A DNA stretch of 16,458 bases from DASZZX01 sp036260415 (GCA_036260415.1 DASZZX010000300.1:1-16458); one strand, 5' to 3'. Shown: positions 1 through 7,368, numbered from the stretch's first letter. Translations and numbers: made by a program. Notes: generated by a model from the sequence alone, not told the origin.

Positions 1-1
1 G

Positions 2-1033
2 TACGAGTCGACCGTGCTGTACCACAAGATCCGTGAGGACCTCGAGGAGCAGGGGGTCATCTTCCTCGACACCGACACGGCGCTGCGCGAGCACGAGGAG
101 CTGTTCCGCGAGCACTTCGCGACCGTGATCCCGCCCAACGACAACAAGTTCGCGGCCCTCAACACGGCCGTGTGGTCGGGCGGCTCGTTCATCTGGGTGC
201 CCGAGGGCGTGCACGTCGACATCCCGCTGCAGGCCTACTTCCGCATCAACAAGGAGGCGATGGGCCAGTTCGAGCGCACGCTGATCATCGCCGAGCCCGG
301 GTCCTACGTGCACTACGTCGAGGGCTGCACCGCGCCCGTGTACTCCAAGGACTCGCTGCACTCGGCGGTGGTGGAGATCATCGTCAAGCCGGGCGCCCGC
401 GTGCGCTACACGACCATCCAGAACTGGTCCAACAACGTCTACAACCTGGTGACCAAGCGGGCGGCGGCCTACGAGGACGCCCGCATGGAGTGGATCGACG
501 CGAACATCGGGTCGAAGCTCACCATGAAGTACCCGAGCGTCTGGCTGATGGGCCGCGGCGCCCAGGGCGAGGTACTGAGCGTGGCGTACGCCGCCGACGG
601 CCAGCACCAGGACGCCGGGGCCAAGATGGTCCACCACGCGTCGGACACGTCGTCGCGGATCATCTCGAAGTCGATCTCGAAGGGGGTGGGACGCACCTCC
701 TACCGCGGGCTGGTGCACATCGAGAGCGACGCCAAGCACTGCAAGTCCAACGTGCAGTGCGACGCGCTGTTGCTGGACACCAACGCCCGCAGCGACACCT
801 ACCCGTACATGGAGATCGAGGCCGACGACGCACGCATCGAGCACGAGGCGACCGTGTCGAAGATCGGCGACGACCAGCTGTTCTACCTGATGAGCCGCGG
901 TCTCACCGAGGACGAGGCCAAGACGATGATCGTGCGTGGCTTCGTGTCGGACATCACCGCCGAGCTGCCGATGGAGTACGCGGTGGAGCTCAACCGTCTG
1001 ATCGCGCTCGAGATGGAGGGCGCCATCGGATGA
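2..1033 (+). CDS. sufB: SufB, Fe-S cluster assembly scaffold (5' end cut by window edge)
   Basis: SufB is the scaffold subunit of the cytoplasmic SufBCD complex, on which Fe-S clusters are built with sulfur from SufS/SufU. The frame is open to the left edge, so the N-terminus is missing; about 343 residues are visible of a family length near 470-490. The GTG at base 14 is internal and not a start. Recognisable blocks are VPEGVHVDIPLQAYFRIN, YVEGCTAPVYS, VTKRA, KMVHHASDTSS, SYRGLV and the C-terminal HEATVSKIGDDQLFYLMSRGL, all typical of actinobacterial SufB. The position matching the E. coli cluster-building Cys405 is Ala (DTNARSDTYPY), while the GC of the YVEGC block remains. As I recall, Gram-positive SufB proteins also lack that Cys, so it need not mean inactivity. 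The TGA overlaps an ATG (ATGA) that opens a 13-codon frame leading to sufD. Identification is certain; only the start lies outside the window. Confidence 0.97.
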   Translation, partial: YESTVLYHKIREDLEEQGVIFLDTDTALREHEELFREHFATVIPPNDNKFAALNTAVWSGGSFIWVPEGVHVDIPLQAYFRINKEAMGQFERTLIIAEPGSYVHYVEGCTAPVYSKDSLHSAVVEIIVKPGARVRYTTIQNWSNNVYNLVTKRAAAYEDARMEWIDANIGSKLTMKYPSVWLMGRGAQGEVLSVAYAADGQHQDAGAKMVHHASDTSSRIISKSISKGVGRTSYRGLVHIESDAKHCKSNVQCDALLLDTNARSDTYPYMEIEADDARIEHEATVSKIGDDQLFYLMSRGLTEDEAKTMIVRGFVSDITAELPMEYAVELNRLIALEMEGAIG

Positions 1034-1071
1034 GCGTCACGGAGCCGACGACGGTCGAGCACGACCGATGA
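1030..1071 (+). CDS. Possible 13-codon coupling mini-ORF between sufB and sufD
   Basis: An ATG overlapping the sufB stop (ATGA, 1030-1033) opens a frame of 13 codons (MSVTEPTTVEHDR). Its TGA (1069-1071) overlaps the sufD ATG, again as ATGA. A strong ribosome-binding sequence, GGAGGG at 1015-1020, sits nine bases before this ATG, whereas the sufD ATG has no clear one of its own. A ribosome finishing sufB could reinitiate here and then be handed to sufD. The peptide itself has no recognisable domain. It could equally be a chance frame in a short gap; translation is inferred, not shown. Confidence 0.3.
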   Translation: MSVTEPTTVEHDR

Positions 1072-2420
1072 CCAGGTTCGACGAGCTCACCGACGAGTAC
1101 CTCGCCGGCCGCTCCGAGGCGGCTGGCGAGCCCACCTGGCTGCGCGACCGCCGGCTGGAGGCGTACAAGCGCTGGGTCGACCAGCAGTGGCCGCAGCTGC
1201 GTGGCGAGGAGCTGTGGAAGGACACGCCCTTCACGCGCTTCGCGGTGGACGTGCCGGTGGTGGTCGGCGACGGCCTGTCGGATCCGGTCGCGTCCCCGCT
1301 GCTGGACCGCACCGACCTGGCCGCGCGGGCCGACCTCCGCGACGGTCGCATCACATTGGTGGGCTGCGCCGAGGCCGAGCGTCATGGCGTGATCGTGACC
1401 AGCCTTCGGACGGCCGCCCGCGACCACGAGGACCTGGTCCGCGAGCACCTCGGACGTCTGACCGCCGACCGCGACCGCACCGTCACCGCCAGCGACGCCG
1501 CGTGGACCCACGGCGTGTTCGTGTACGTGCCGCCCGAGGTCGAGCTGGAGCTGCCGATCGGTCTCTCGGTGCAGGCGGCGAGCCCCGGCGCACACCTGCC
1601 CCGGGTGCTGGTCGTGGTGGACCACCACGCCCGCTGCCAGCTGTACCTCGAACACGTCGCGAACGGTCTCACCGACCCGGCCACGGTGGACGAGGTGGCG
1701 GAGGTGGTGGTCGGCGACGCGGCCAGCGTGGACCTCGCCACGCTGCAGGACTGGGAGGGCCCGGTCGGCCACGTGTGCCTGCAGGCGGCCGAGCTGCACC
1801 GTGACGCGCAGCTCACCCACCTCGCGGTCACCACCGGCGGCGCGACGGTCCGCCTGCGCCCCGAGATCCACCTGGTGGGCCCCGGATCGCGCATCGAGCC
1901 GCTCGGGGTGTACTTCGCCGACGACGGCCAGCACTTCGAGCACCACCCGTTCATCCAGCACGTGGCCGGTCACGCGGTGTCCGACGTGCTCTACAAGGGT
2001 GCGCTGCAGGGCCGCAGCCGCACGGTGTTCCGCGGCCACATCTACGTGCACCGCGACGCGGTCGGCAGCGACTCCAACGAGGTGAACAAGAGCCTGATCC
2101 TGACCGAGGGGGCCAAGGCCGACTCCACACCGTTCCTCGAGATCGAGTGCGCCGAGGTGAAGGCCGCCCACGGGTCGGCGACCGGTCAGATCGACGAGGA
2201 CCAGCTGTTCTACCTCCAGTCGCGTGGCCTGCGCCCCGAGGACGCCCTGCGGCTGGTGGTGTTCGGCTTCTTCGCCGAGGTGCTGGAGCGCATCGAGCTG
2301 CCGGCCGTGCGAGCCCGGGCGCTGCAGCACATCGCCGAGGAGGTGGAGCACGCTGACCTCACAGCCCTGGCCGGCCGGGCGGCCCGCACCGTCGACCGGT
2401 CGGAGGGGGGTGGCGAGTGA
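1068..2420 (+). CDS. sufD: SufD, Fe-S cluster assembly scaffold subunit
   Basis: SufD pairs with SufB and SufC in the SufBC2D scaffold and is needed for iron entry. The 450-residue product has a variable helical N-terminus (about 1-130) containing YKRWVDQQWPQLRGEELWKDTPF, then the beta-helix core. That core includes SQASPGAHLPRVLVVV-like strands, YFADDGQHFEHHPFIQH, SDVLYKGALQGRSRTVFRG and the C-terminal AHGSATGQIDEDQLFYLQSRGL. His368 in KAAHGS aligns with the conserved SufD His (E. coli His360) implicated in cluster formation. Its C-terminal third resembles SufB, as expected for these paralogues. The ATG at 1068 overlaps the stop of the 13-codon frame. The TGA overlaps the start of the Rieske gene, so translation along the operon looks tightly coupled. 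Confidence 0.95.
   Translation: MTRFDELTDEYLAGRSEAAGEPTWLRDRRLEAYKRWVDQQWPQLRGEELWKDTPFTRFAVDVPVVVGDGLSDPVASPLLDRTDLAARADLRDGRITLVGCAEAERHGVIVTSLRTAARDHEDLVREHLGRLTADRDRTVTASDAAWTHGVFVYVPPEVELELPIGLSVQAASPGAHLPRVLVVVDHHARCQLYLEHVANGLTDPATVDEVAEVVVGDAASVDLATLQDWEGPVGHVCLQAAELHRDAQLTHLAVTTGGATVRLRPEIHLVGPGSRIEPLGVYFADDGQHFEHHPFIQHVAGHAVSDVLYKGALQGRSRTVFRGHIYVHRDAVGSDSNEVNKSLILTEGAKADSTPFLEIECAEVKAAHGSATGQIDEDQLFYLQSRGLRPEDALRLVVFGFFAEVLERIELPAVRARALQHIAEEVEHADLTALAGRAARTVDRSEGGGE
2402..2410 (+). promoter_or_regulatory. Ribosome binding site of the Rieske ferredoxin gene
   Basis: A purine run GGAGGGGGG lies within the end of sufD, nine bases before the ATG at 2420 and six before an in-frame GTG at 2417. 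It supports a start at one of these two codons; ATG is preferred because it is the stronger start codon and gives the common TGATG overlap with the sufD stop. Confidence 0.6.
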
Positions 2421-2761
2421 TGGCCTTCGAGCGCGTCGCCCGCCTCGACGAGGTCCCGGCGGACAGCGGCCTGCAGGTCAAGGTCGACGGTCACCCTATC
2501 TGCCTGGTCCGGGTCGACGACGAGGTGAAAGCCATCTACGACGTGTGCTCCCACCAGGACTACCCGCTGCACGAGGGGATGGTGTGGGGACGGTCGATCG
2601 AGTGCGCCCTGCACGGCTCGACGTTCAGCCTCGACACGGGCGCCGCGGAGGTGTTGCCCGCCACCGCACCGGTCCCGGTGTTCGCGGCCCGTGTCGAGGG
2701 CGGCGATGTCATGGTCGACGTCGGCCAGCAGCTCAACGACGCACCCATCCCCGACCACTGA
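2420..2761 (+). CDS. Rieske-type [2Fe-2S] ferredoxin of the SUF operon
   Basis: A small (113-residue) soluble Rieske protein of the type found inside actinobacterial SUF operons, often mis-named as a dioxygenase ferredoxin subunit. It carries both cluster-binding motifs: C-x-H in VCSHQDYPLHEG (about residues 43 and 45) and C-x-x-H in ECALHGSTF (about 62 and 65), with 16 residues between the two motifs. The Pro/Gly-rich LDTGAAEVLPAT loop that follows is standard. No leader peptide or membrane segment is present. By its place between sufD and sufC it probably donates electrons during cluster assembly, which is inferred from context. The start could also be the GTG three bases earlier. No oxygenase subunit is nearby, which argues against a catabolic role. 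Confidence 0.9.
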   Translation: MAFERVARLDEVPADSGLQVKVDGHPICLVRVDDEVKAIYDVCSHQDYPLHEGMVWGRSIECALHGSTFSLDTGAAEVLPATAPVPVFAARVEGGDVMVDVGQQLNDAPIPDH

Positions 2762-2807
2762 CCGACAGCCGACCCGACCGCCGAGACGACCGAGGAGACA
2801 GCGACCG

Positions 2808-3557
2808 ATGGCCTACCTGGAGATCCGCGACCTGACGGTCGAGGTCGAGGGCAACGAGATCCTCAAGGGGGTCAGCCTCGACGTGGACCGTGGCAAGGTC
2901 TACGCGCTGATGGGCCCCAACGGCTCGGGCAAGTCCACGCTGGCCTACGCCCTCGCCGGCCACCCCGCCTACCGGGTCACCGGCGGTAGCGTCACCCTCG
3001 ACGGGCAGGACGTCCTGCCCCTGTGGCCCGACCAGCGTGCCCAGGCCGGACTGTTCCTCGCGATGCAGTACCCGGTCGAGGTCCCGGGCGTGTCGCTCAC
3101 CAACTTCCTGCGTATGGCTCTGAACGCGGTGTCGCCCGAGGAGGTCCCCATCCGCGAGTTCATGCAGCGGCTGAAGCAGGAGATGGCCGCGCTGGACATG
3201 GACGAGCGCTTCCTCGAGCGCTCGGTCAACGAAGGCTTCTCCGGCGGCGAGAAGAAGCGCTTCGAGATCGTGCAGATGGCGCTGCTGCGCCCGCAGGTGG
3301 CGATCCTCGACGAGACCGACTCCGGACTGGACGTGGACGCCCTGCGCACCGTCGCCGAGGGGGTGCGCGGCATGGTCGGCCCAGGGCTGGGCGTGTTGCT
3401 GATCACCCACTACACGCGCATCCTGCGCTACATCGAGCCGGACGAGGTGCACGTGATGCTGGACGGCCGCATCGTCCGCTCGGGTGGGCGCGAACTCGCC
3501 CACGAGCTGGAGGAGACCGGCTACGACGAGTTCCGCGCTCCCGTCCCCACGACCTGA
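2808..3557 (+). CDS. sufC: SufC, ATPase of the SufBCD complex
   Basis: SufC is the ABC-type ATPase that drives the conformational change of SufBD during cluster assembly; it is cytoplasmic and not a transporter. The 249-residue product shows Walker A GPNGSGKST (36-44), Q-loop region AMQYPVEVPG (85-94), the SufC-specific signature FSGGEKKRFEI (144-154), Walker B VAILDE (164-169), D-loop TDSGLD (170-175) and H-loop His in ITHY (His201). Length is the family norm. The ATG at 2808 is chosen because it has AGGAGA at 2793-2798 and matches the usual N-terminus; an in-frame upstream extension to 2691 would overlap the Rieske gene and has no family support. The gap from the Rieske gene is 46 bases. 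Confidence 0.97.
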   Translation: MAYLEIRDLTVEVEGNEILKGVSLDVDRGKVYALMGPNGSGKSTLAYALAGHPAYRVTGGSVTLDGQDVLPLWPDQRAQAGLFLAMQYPVEVPGVSLTNFLRMALNAVSPEEVPIREFMQRLKQEMAALDMDERFLERSVNEGFSGGEKKRFEIVQMALLRPQVAILDETDSGLDVDALRTVAEGVRGMVGPGLGVLLITHYTRILRYIEPDEVHVMLDGRIVRSGGRELAHELEETGYDEFRAPVPTT

Positions 3558-3665
3558 CCATGACCGTGACGACCGTGCCCAGAACCCACACCGTTCCCCC
3601 CGCCACCGTTGGGACGCAGGGGACCGGCACGGCACGATGTCGCCGCTGACCAGAGGGGAACCCCG

Positions 3666-4964
3666 ATGCGCCTGGACGTGCAGACCATCAAGAAGGACTT
3701 CCCGACGCTGCGCCGCGAGGTGCACGGCAGGCGGCTGGTGTTCGTCGATTCGGCCGCGTCCTCGCAGACGCCACAGCCCGTGCTCGACGCTATGGCGGAC
3801 TACTACGAGCAGCGGCGCTGCAACGTCGAGCGGGGGGTGTACCTGATCGCCACCGAGGCGACCGAGGCCTACGAGACGGCGCGGCGCAAGGTCGCCGCGT
3901 TCGTCGACGCGCCCGTCGAGGGCACCGTGTTCACGCGCAACACCACCGAGGCCATCAACCTGGTGGCCTACTCGTGGGTGCGCCGGCGCCTGGGGGAGGG
4001 CGACGCGCTGCTGGCCACGGAGATGGAGCACCACGCCAACCTGGTGCCCTGGCTGGAGGCGGCCAAGGAGCGGGGCTTCGAGCTGCGCTTCGTGCCGATC
4101 ACCGACGACGGTCGCCTCGACCTCGACGCGGTGCCCCAGCTGCTGGCCGACGGCCGTGTGCGCTTCCTCGCGGTCACCCACCAGTCGAACGTGCTGTCCA
4201 CGATCAACCCGGTCAGCGAGCTGGTGCGCCAGGTTCGGGCAGCGAACCCCGACTGCAAGGTGCTGGTGGACGGCGCCCAGTCGGTCCCGCACATGCCCGT
4301 GAGCTTCCGGGCGCTCGACGTGGACTTCCTGGCGTTCAGCGGCCACAAGATGCTGGGACCCACCGGGATCGGGGTTCTGGTGGCCCGTCCCGAGCTGCTC
4401 GACGCGATGCCGCCGTTCATCACCGGCGGATCGATGATCCTCGACGTCACCCTCGAGGGGGCGCGGTGGAACGAGCTGCCGCACAAGTTCGAGGCCGGCA
4501 CCATGCCGATCGCGGAGGCGATCGGTCTGGGCGCGGCCGTGGACTACCTGGAGGGTCTGGGCATGGAGTCGGTGCGCGCCCACGAGGTCGAGCTGACAGC
4601 GGCGGTGCTCGCGGCGCTCGACACCGTGGAGGGCGTCACGGTGCACGGGCCCCGCGACGTGCGGCAGCGAGGCGGGGCGGTCTCCTTCCTGGTGGACGGG
4701 GTGCACGCGCACGACGTGGGGACCGTGCTGGACCACGAGGGCGTCGCGGTCCGTGTCGGCCACCACTGTGCCAAGCCGCTCATGCGCCGTCTGGGCGTGG
4801 CAGCGACCGCCCGCGCGAGCTTCTACGTCTACAACGACGAGGACGACATCGACGCGCTCGTGCACGGCATCCGGGCCGCCCAGGCGTTCTTCGCTGCGGT
4901 GCCCGAACGGCTCGAGCCGGTGACCACCGAGCGTGATCCCGAGACCGTCGGCGGTCCGGCATGA
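3666..4964 (+). CDS. sufS: SufS, PLP-dependent cysteine desulfurase
   Basis: Group II cysteine desulfurase that removes sulfur from L-cysteine as an enzyme persulfide and passes it to SufU. In 432 residues the sequence shows the substrate/PLP motif EMEHHAN (119-125), VDGAQSVPH (Asp202, Gln205), the Schiff-base lysine Lys228 in SGHKMLGPTG, and the catalytic cysteine Cys368 in VGHHCAKPLM. The C-terminus is about 15-25 residues longer than usual and polar. The ATG at 3666 is preferred: GAGGGG at 3653-3658 is seven bases upstream and the N-terminus fits the family (DFPTL, VDSAASSQTP); an upstream in-frame extension to 3609 is not family-like. The 108-base gap from sufC has no clear promoter. The stop overlaps the ATG of a 19-codon frame that runs to sufU. 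Confidence 0.96.
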   Translation: MRLDVQTIKKDFPTLRREVHGRRLVFVDSAASSQTPQPVLDAMADYYEQRRCNVERGVYLIATEATEAYETARRKVAAFVDAPVEGTVFTRNTTEAINLVAYSWVRRRLGEGDALLATEMEHHANLVPWLEAAKERGFELRFVPITDDGRLDLDAVPQLLADGRVRFLAVTHQSNVLSTINPVSELVRQVRAANPDCKVLVDGAQSVPHMPVSFRALDVDFLAFSGHKMLGPTGIGVLVARPELLDAMPPFITGGSMILDVTLEGARWNELPHKFEAGTMPIAEAIGLGAAVDYLEGLGMESVRAHEVELTAAVLAALDTVEGVTVHGPRDVRQRGGAVSFLVDGVHAHDVGTVLDHEGVAVRVGHHCAKPLMRRLGVAATARASFYVYNDEDDIDALVHGIRAAQAFFAAVPERLEPVTTERDPETVGGPA

Positions 4965-5020
4965 GCCGCTCGTCCAGCTCTCGTCGTCTCGCCGCTCCCC
5001 AGCAGGGGGGACTGCGATGA
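4961..5020 (+). CDS. Possible 19-codon coupling mini-ORF between sufS and sufU
   Basis: An ATG overlapping the sufS stop (ATGA, 4961-4964) opens a 19-codon frame (MSRSSSSRRLAAPQQGGLR) whose TGA (5018-5020) overlaps the sufU ATG as ATGA. This is the same layout as at the sufB/sufD junction, and both frames end CGA-TGA. The AGGGGGG ribosome site of sufU lies inside it, so ribosomes translating this frame would pass over the site just before sufU starts. The peptide is Ser/Arg-rich with no domain. Its translation is inferred from layout only. Confidence 0.3.
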   Translation: MSRSSSSRRLAAPQQGGLR

Positions 5021-5487
5021 CCCTCGACGACCTCTACCAGCAGATCATCCTCGAGCACTACCGGTCCCCGAAGAACCGCGCGCCGGCACTCGAGGGTGAG
5101 GACGTCCACGTCCACCACAGCAACCCGCTCTGCGGCGACGAGCTGGACCTGCGGGTGGACGTGGAGGACGGCCGCGTGCAGGCGCTGGTGTTCGACGGCG
5201 ACGGCTGCTCGATCAGCCAGGCCTCCGCCAGCGTCATGACGGAGACCGTGAAGGGGCGCGACCTGGGGGACGCGCTCGACCTCGCCGAGCAGTTCCGCCT
5301 GATGATGCACGGCCAGGCACCCACCCGCATGGACGACCTCGGCGACGGCGTGGTCTTCCAGGGGGTCGCGAAGTTCCCGGTCCGGGTCAAGTGCGCCCTG
5401 CTGGGGTGGATGGCGCTGCGCGACGCACTCGAGACGTTCCAGGCGGGGGAGTCGGAGCACCGCGTGACCTGCGACGCGGAGACGTGA
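5017..5487 (+). CDS. sufU: SufU, zinc-dependent sulfur acceptor/scaffold
   Basis: SufU takes persulfide sulfur from SufS and passes it to SufBCD; it replaces SufE in Gram-positive bacteria. The 156-residue product has the Zn/sulfur ligands Cys39 and Asp41 (NPLCGDEL), Cys64 (DGDGCSISQASAS) and Cys126 (RVKCALLGW). The roughly 20-residue insertion before the last Cys distinguishes SufU from IscU. The N-terminus LDDLYQQIILEHYRSPKN matches the family and fixes the ATG at 5017, six bases after AGGGGGG (5004-5010). The start overlaps the stop of the 19-codon frame, and the stop is one base from the next gene's ATG, consistent with one transcript. Confidence 0.96.
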   Translation: MTLDDLYQQIILEHYRSPKNRAPALEGEDVHVHHSNPLCGDELDLRVDVEDGRVQALVFDGDGCSISQASASVMTETVKGRDLGDALDLAEQFRLMMHGQAPTRMDDLGDGVVFQGVAKFPVRVKCALLGWMALRDALETFQAGESEHRVTCDAET

Positions 5488-5488
5488 C

Positions 5489-5944
5489 ATGAGCCAGTTC
5501 GCACTGCCACCCGAGGAACCGACGCTGCGCGACGCGCCGGCCGCCCACGAGCCGGCCGCCCCGGAGCCGGCCGTCCCGGAGCCGGCTGCCGGGACGCCGT
5601 CGCGTGGTATCCAGCTCGAGGCGGACGGCATGCCGCCCGTCGACACGCTGCGCCAGGCCATGAAGGCCGTGATGGACCCCGAGATCGGCTACAACGTCGT
5701 TGACCTCGGGCTGGTCTACGACATCGAGAAGCAGCCGGGCGGCCAGGTCAAGGTGACCATGACGCTCACCTCGATGGGCTGCCCACTGACCGAGCTGATC
5801 GACCAGCAGGTCAGCGTCATCATGGGTGCCATGCCCGGGGTCGAGGACGTCCAGGTCGACTTCACCTTCAGCCCACCGTGGAGCCCGGAGATGATGTCCG
5901 ACGACGTCCGCCTGGAGCTGCGGGCGATGGGCATGAACGTCTGA
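5489..5944 (+). CDS. sufT: SufT-like MIP18 (DUF59) Fe-S maturation protein
   Basis: The MIP18/DUF59 domain occupies about residues 50-151 and carries the family blocks MDPEIGYNVVDLGLVYDI (62-79), TSMGCPLT with Cys98, and SPPWSPEMM. Proteins of this family assist Fe-S maturation, and the last-gene position in an actinobacterial SUF operon fits SufT. Residues 1-48 are an added Pro/Ala/Glu-rich, probably disordered extension with three copies of a pentapeptide EPA(A/V)P-like unit (residues 21-35). The ATG at 5489 is one base after the sufU stop, with GGAG at 5478-5481. An internal ATG at 5630 would give a domain-only protein of family length and is a possible alternative. This is the last gene before a 250-base gap. 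Confidence 0.9.
   Translation: MSQFALPPEEPTLRDAPAAHEPAAPEPAVPEPAAGTPSRGIQLEADGMPPVDTLRQAMKAVMDPEIGYNVVDLGLVYDIEKQPGGQVKVTMTLTSMGCPLTELIDQQVSVIMGAMPGVEDVQVDFTFSPPWSPEMMSDDVRLELRAMGMNV
5549..5593 (+). repeat. 15-base tandem repeat in sufT (three pentapeptide units)
   Basis: Three in-frame 15-base units encode EPAAP, EPAVP and EPAAG. The core CCGGAGCCGG occurs at 5561-5570 and 5576-5585. The repeat lies in the disordered N-terminal extension and keeps the frame, so gain or loss of units would change linker length without breaking the protein. Confidence 0.6.
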
Positions 5945-5982
5945 CCTGTCGATCCGGCCCGACCCGCGCGGCCCCGCCCCCG

Positions 5983-6035
5983 CCCGGATCGTGCGTTCTC
6001 CTGCTCAGCGGAAGCGCGACGACGCACGATCCGGG
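5983..6035. repeat. Perfect 14-bp inverted repeat downstream of the SUF operon
   Basis: The left arm CCCGGATCGTGCGT (5983-5996) and right arm ACGCACGATCCGGG (6022-6035) are exact reverse complements separated by 25 bases. It begins 38 bases after the sufT stop. A long GC-rich stem could end or protect the SUF transcript, but there is no T-tract and the loop is long, so it is not a textbook terminator. The right-arm word recurs at 7403-7416 and 11336-11347. Confidence 0.7.
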
Positions 6036-6196
6036 AAGGCCACAGGACCCGGTGTCGTCGGCGACCGGACGCGGGCGGAGCCGGGCCGGCGTCGGGGACC
6101 AGACCTGGTTCGCACCGTTCCCCCTGCCGGGGAAGCTCTGAACCGGCCGGGTCGTTGAACCTGGCAGGTCCGGCCGCTTCCCGACCTGGAGCCCGC

Positions 6197-7360
6197 ATGC
6201 AGCCGATCGTCGAGCGGCGCGAGCCCCTCACCAACGAGGAGATCGCCCGTTACAGCCGCCACCTGATCATCCCCGACATCGGGGTGCCGGGGCAGGAGCG
6301 GCTGAAGGCCGCCAAGGTGCTGCTCGTCGGCACCGGCGGGCTCGGGTCGCCGCTCGCCCTGTACCTGGCCGCAGCCGGAGTGGGCACGATCGGGCTCGTC
6401 GACAACGACGTGGTGGACGCGTCCAACCTCCACCGCCAGATCATCCACGGCCAGTCCGACATCGGCCGGCACAAGCTGGACTCGGCTGAGGAGGCGATCC
6501 GCGACGTCAACCCCTTCGTCGAGGTGCGACGCCACCGGGCATTCCTCACCAGCGACAACGCTCTGGAGATCATCCAGCCCTACGACCTGGTGATCGACGG
6601 CACCGACAACTTCCCGACCCGCTACCTGGTCAACGACGCGTGTGTGCTCCTTGGCAAGCCCAACGTGTACGGCTCGATCTTCCGCTTCGAAGGGCAGGTC
6701 GCGGTCTTCTACGCCGAGCAGGGCCCGTGCTACCGCTGCATGTTCCCCGAGCCACCACCGCCCGGCATGGTGCCCAACTGCGCCGAGGGCGGGGTGTTCG
6801 GCATCATCTGCGGCACGATCGGCTCCGCGCAGGCCACCGAGGCGCTCAAGCTCATCACCGGCGTCGGCGAACCGCTGATCGGCAAGCTCGCGTTGTACGA
6901 CGCGCTGGACAGCCGCTGGAGCCAGGTGAAGGTCACCAAGGACCCCGACTGCCCCGTCTGCGGCGAGCATCCCTCCGTCACCGAGCTGATCGACTACGAG
7001 GAGTTCTGCGGCGTGCCCGCGCACGACCGCGAGGAGGTCGTCGACGCGCTCGTCGACCTGGAGGTCCTGCCCGAGGAGTACGTCGAGCGTAAGGAGAGCG
7101 TGGTGCTGCTCGACGTTCGCGAGCCGCACGAGTACCAGATCAGCCGTATCCCCGGCTCCATCCTGATCCCCAAGGGTGAGCTGCCCAGCAAGCTCAACGA
7201 GCTCGACCAGAACAGCGAGTACGTCGTCCACTGCAAGTCGGGCGCCCGCTCGCTCGAGGCGACCAAGCTGCTGCGCGGCGCCGGTTTCAAGGCCTGGAAC
7301 ATGCGGGGCGGGATCAACGCGTACTCCCGCCAGGTGGACCCCAGCATCCCGGTGTACTGA
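6197..7360 (+). CDS. moeZ: MoeZ-like adenylyltransferase/sulfurtransferase (MoeB-rhodanese fusion)
   Basis: This 387-residue protein joins an E1-like MoeB/ThiF domain (about 12-265) to a rhodanese domain (about 290-387). Proteins of this layout adenylate the C-terminus of small sulfur carriers such as MoaD, CysO or ThiS and load sulfur for molybdopterin, cysteine or thiamin synthesis. Visible are RYSRHLIIPDIG, the nucleotide loop GTGGLGS (45-51), DGTDNFPTRY, the zinc pairs CYRC (178/181) and CPVC (252/255), and Cys205 in GIICGTIGS. The rhodanese loop CKSGARS carries the persulfide cysteine Cys346. The ATG at 6197 has GGAG at 6188-6191; an in-frame TTG at 6155 is possible but weaker. It lies 252 bases after sufT with its own gap, so probably has its own promoter. 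No sulfur-carrier gene is in view, so the exact partner is unknown. Confidence 0.92.
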   Translation: MQPIVERREPLTNEEIARYSRHLIIPDIGVPGQERLKAAKVLLVGTGGLGSPLALYLAAAGVGTIGLVDNDVVDASNLHRQIIHGQSDIGRHKLDSAEEAIRDVNPFVEVRRHRAFLTSDNALEIIQPYDLVIDGTDNFPTRYLVNDACVLLGKPNVYGSIFRFEGQVAVFYAEQGPCYRCMFPEPPPPGMVPNCAEGGVFGIICGTIGSAQATEALKLITGVGEPLIGKLALYDALDSRWSQVKVTKDPDCPVCGEHPSVTELIDYEEFCGVPAHDREEVVDALVDLEVLPEEYVERKESVVLLDVREPHEYQISRIPGSILIPKGELPSKLNELDQNSEYVVHCKSGARSLEATKLLRGAGFKAWNMRGGINAYSRQVDPSIPVY

Positions 7361-7368
7361 CCCGGGGA

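Noticed and set aside
990..2351. A 453-codon - strand frame opposite sufD.
   Set aside because: Same cause: antisense of a well-supported gene, low-complexity composition, no ribosome site or motif.
2420..2761. Reading the Rieske gene as an aromatic dioxygenase ferredoxin.
   Set aside because: No oxygenase or reductase genes are near and it is locked inside the SUF operon by overlaps.
3560..3649. A 29-codon frame in the sufC-sufS gap, considered as a third coupling mini-ORF.
   Set aside because: It does not overlap the sufC stop, ends 16 bases before sufS, and has no ribosome site; sufS has its own good one.
2733..4865. A 710-codon open frame on the - strand opposite sufC and sufS.
   Set aside because: It is a mirror of two certain + strand genes in very GC-rich DNA; its translation is rich in His, Val, Arg and Gln with no domain.
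6118..6134. Hairpin TTCCCC-N5-GGGGAA before moeZ, considered as a riboswitch or terminator.
   Set aside because: Only a 6-bp stem, with no conserved riboswitch features seen; in GC-rich DNA such stems are common.
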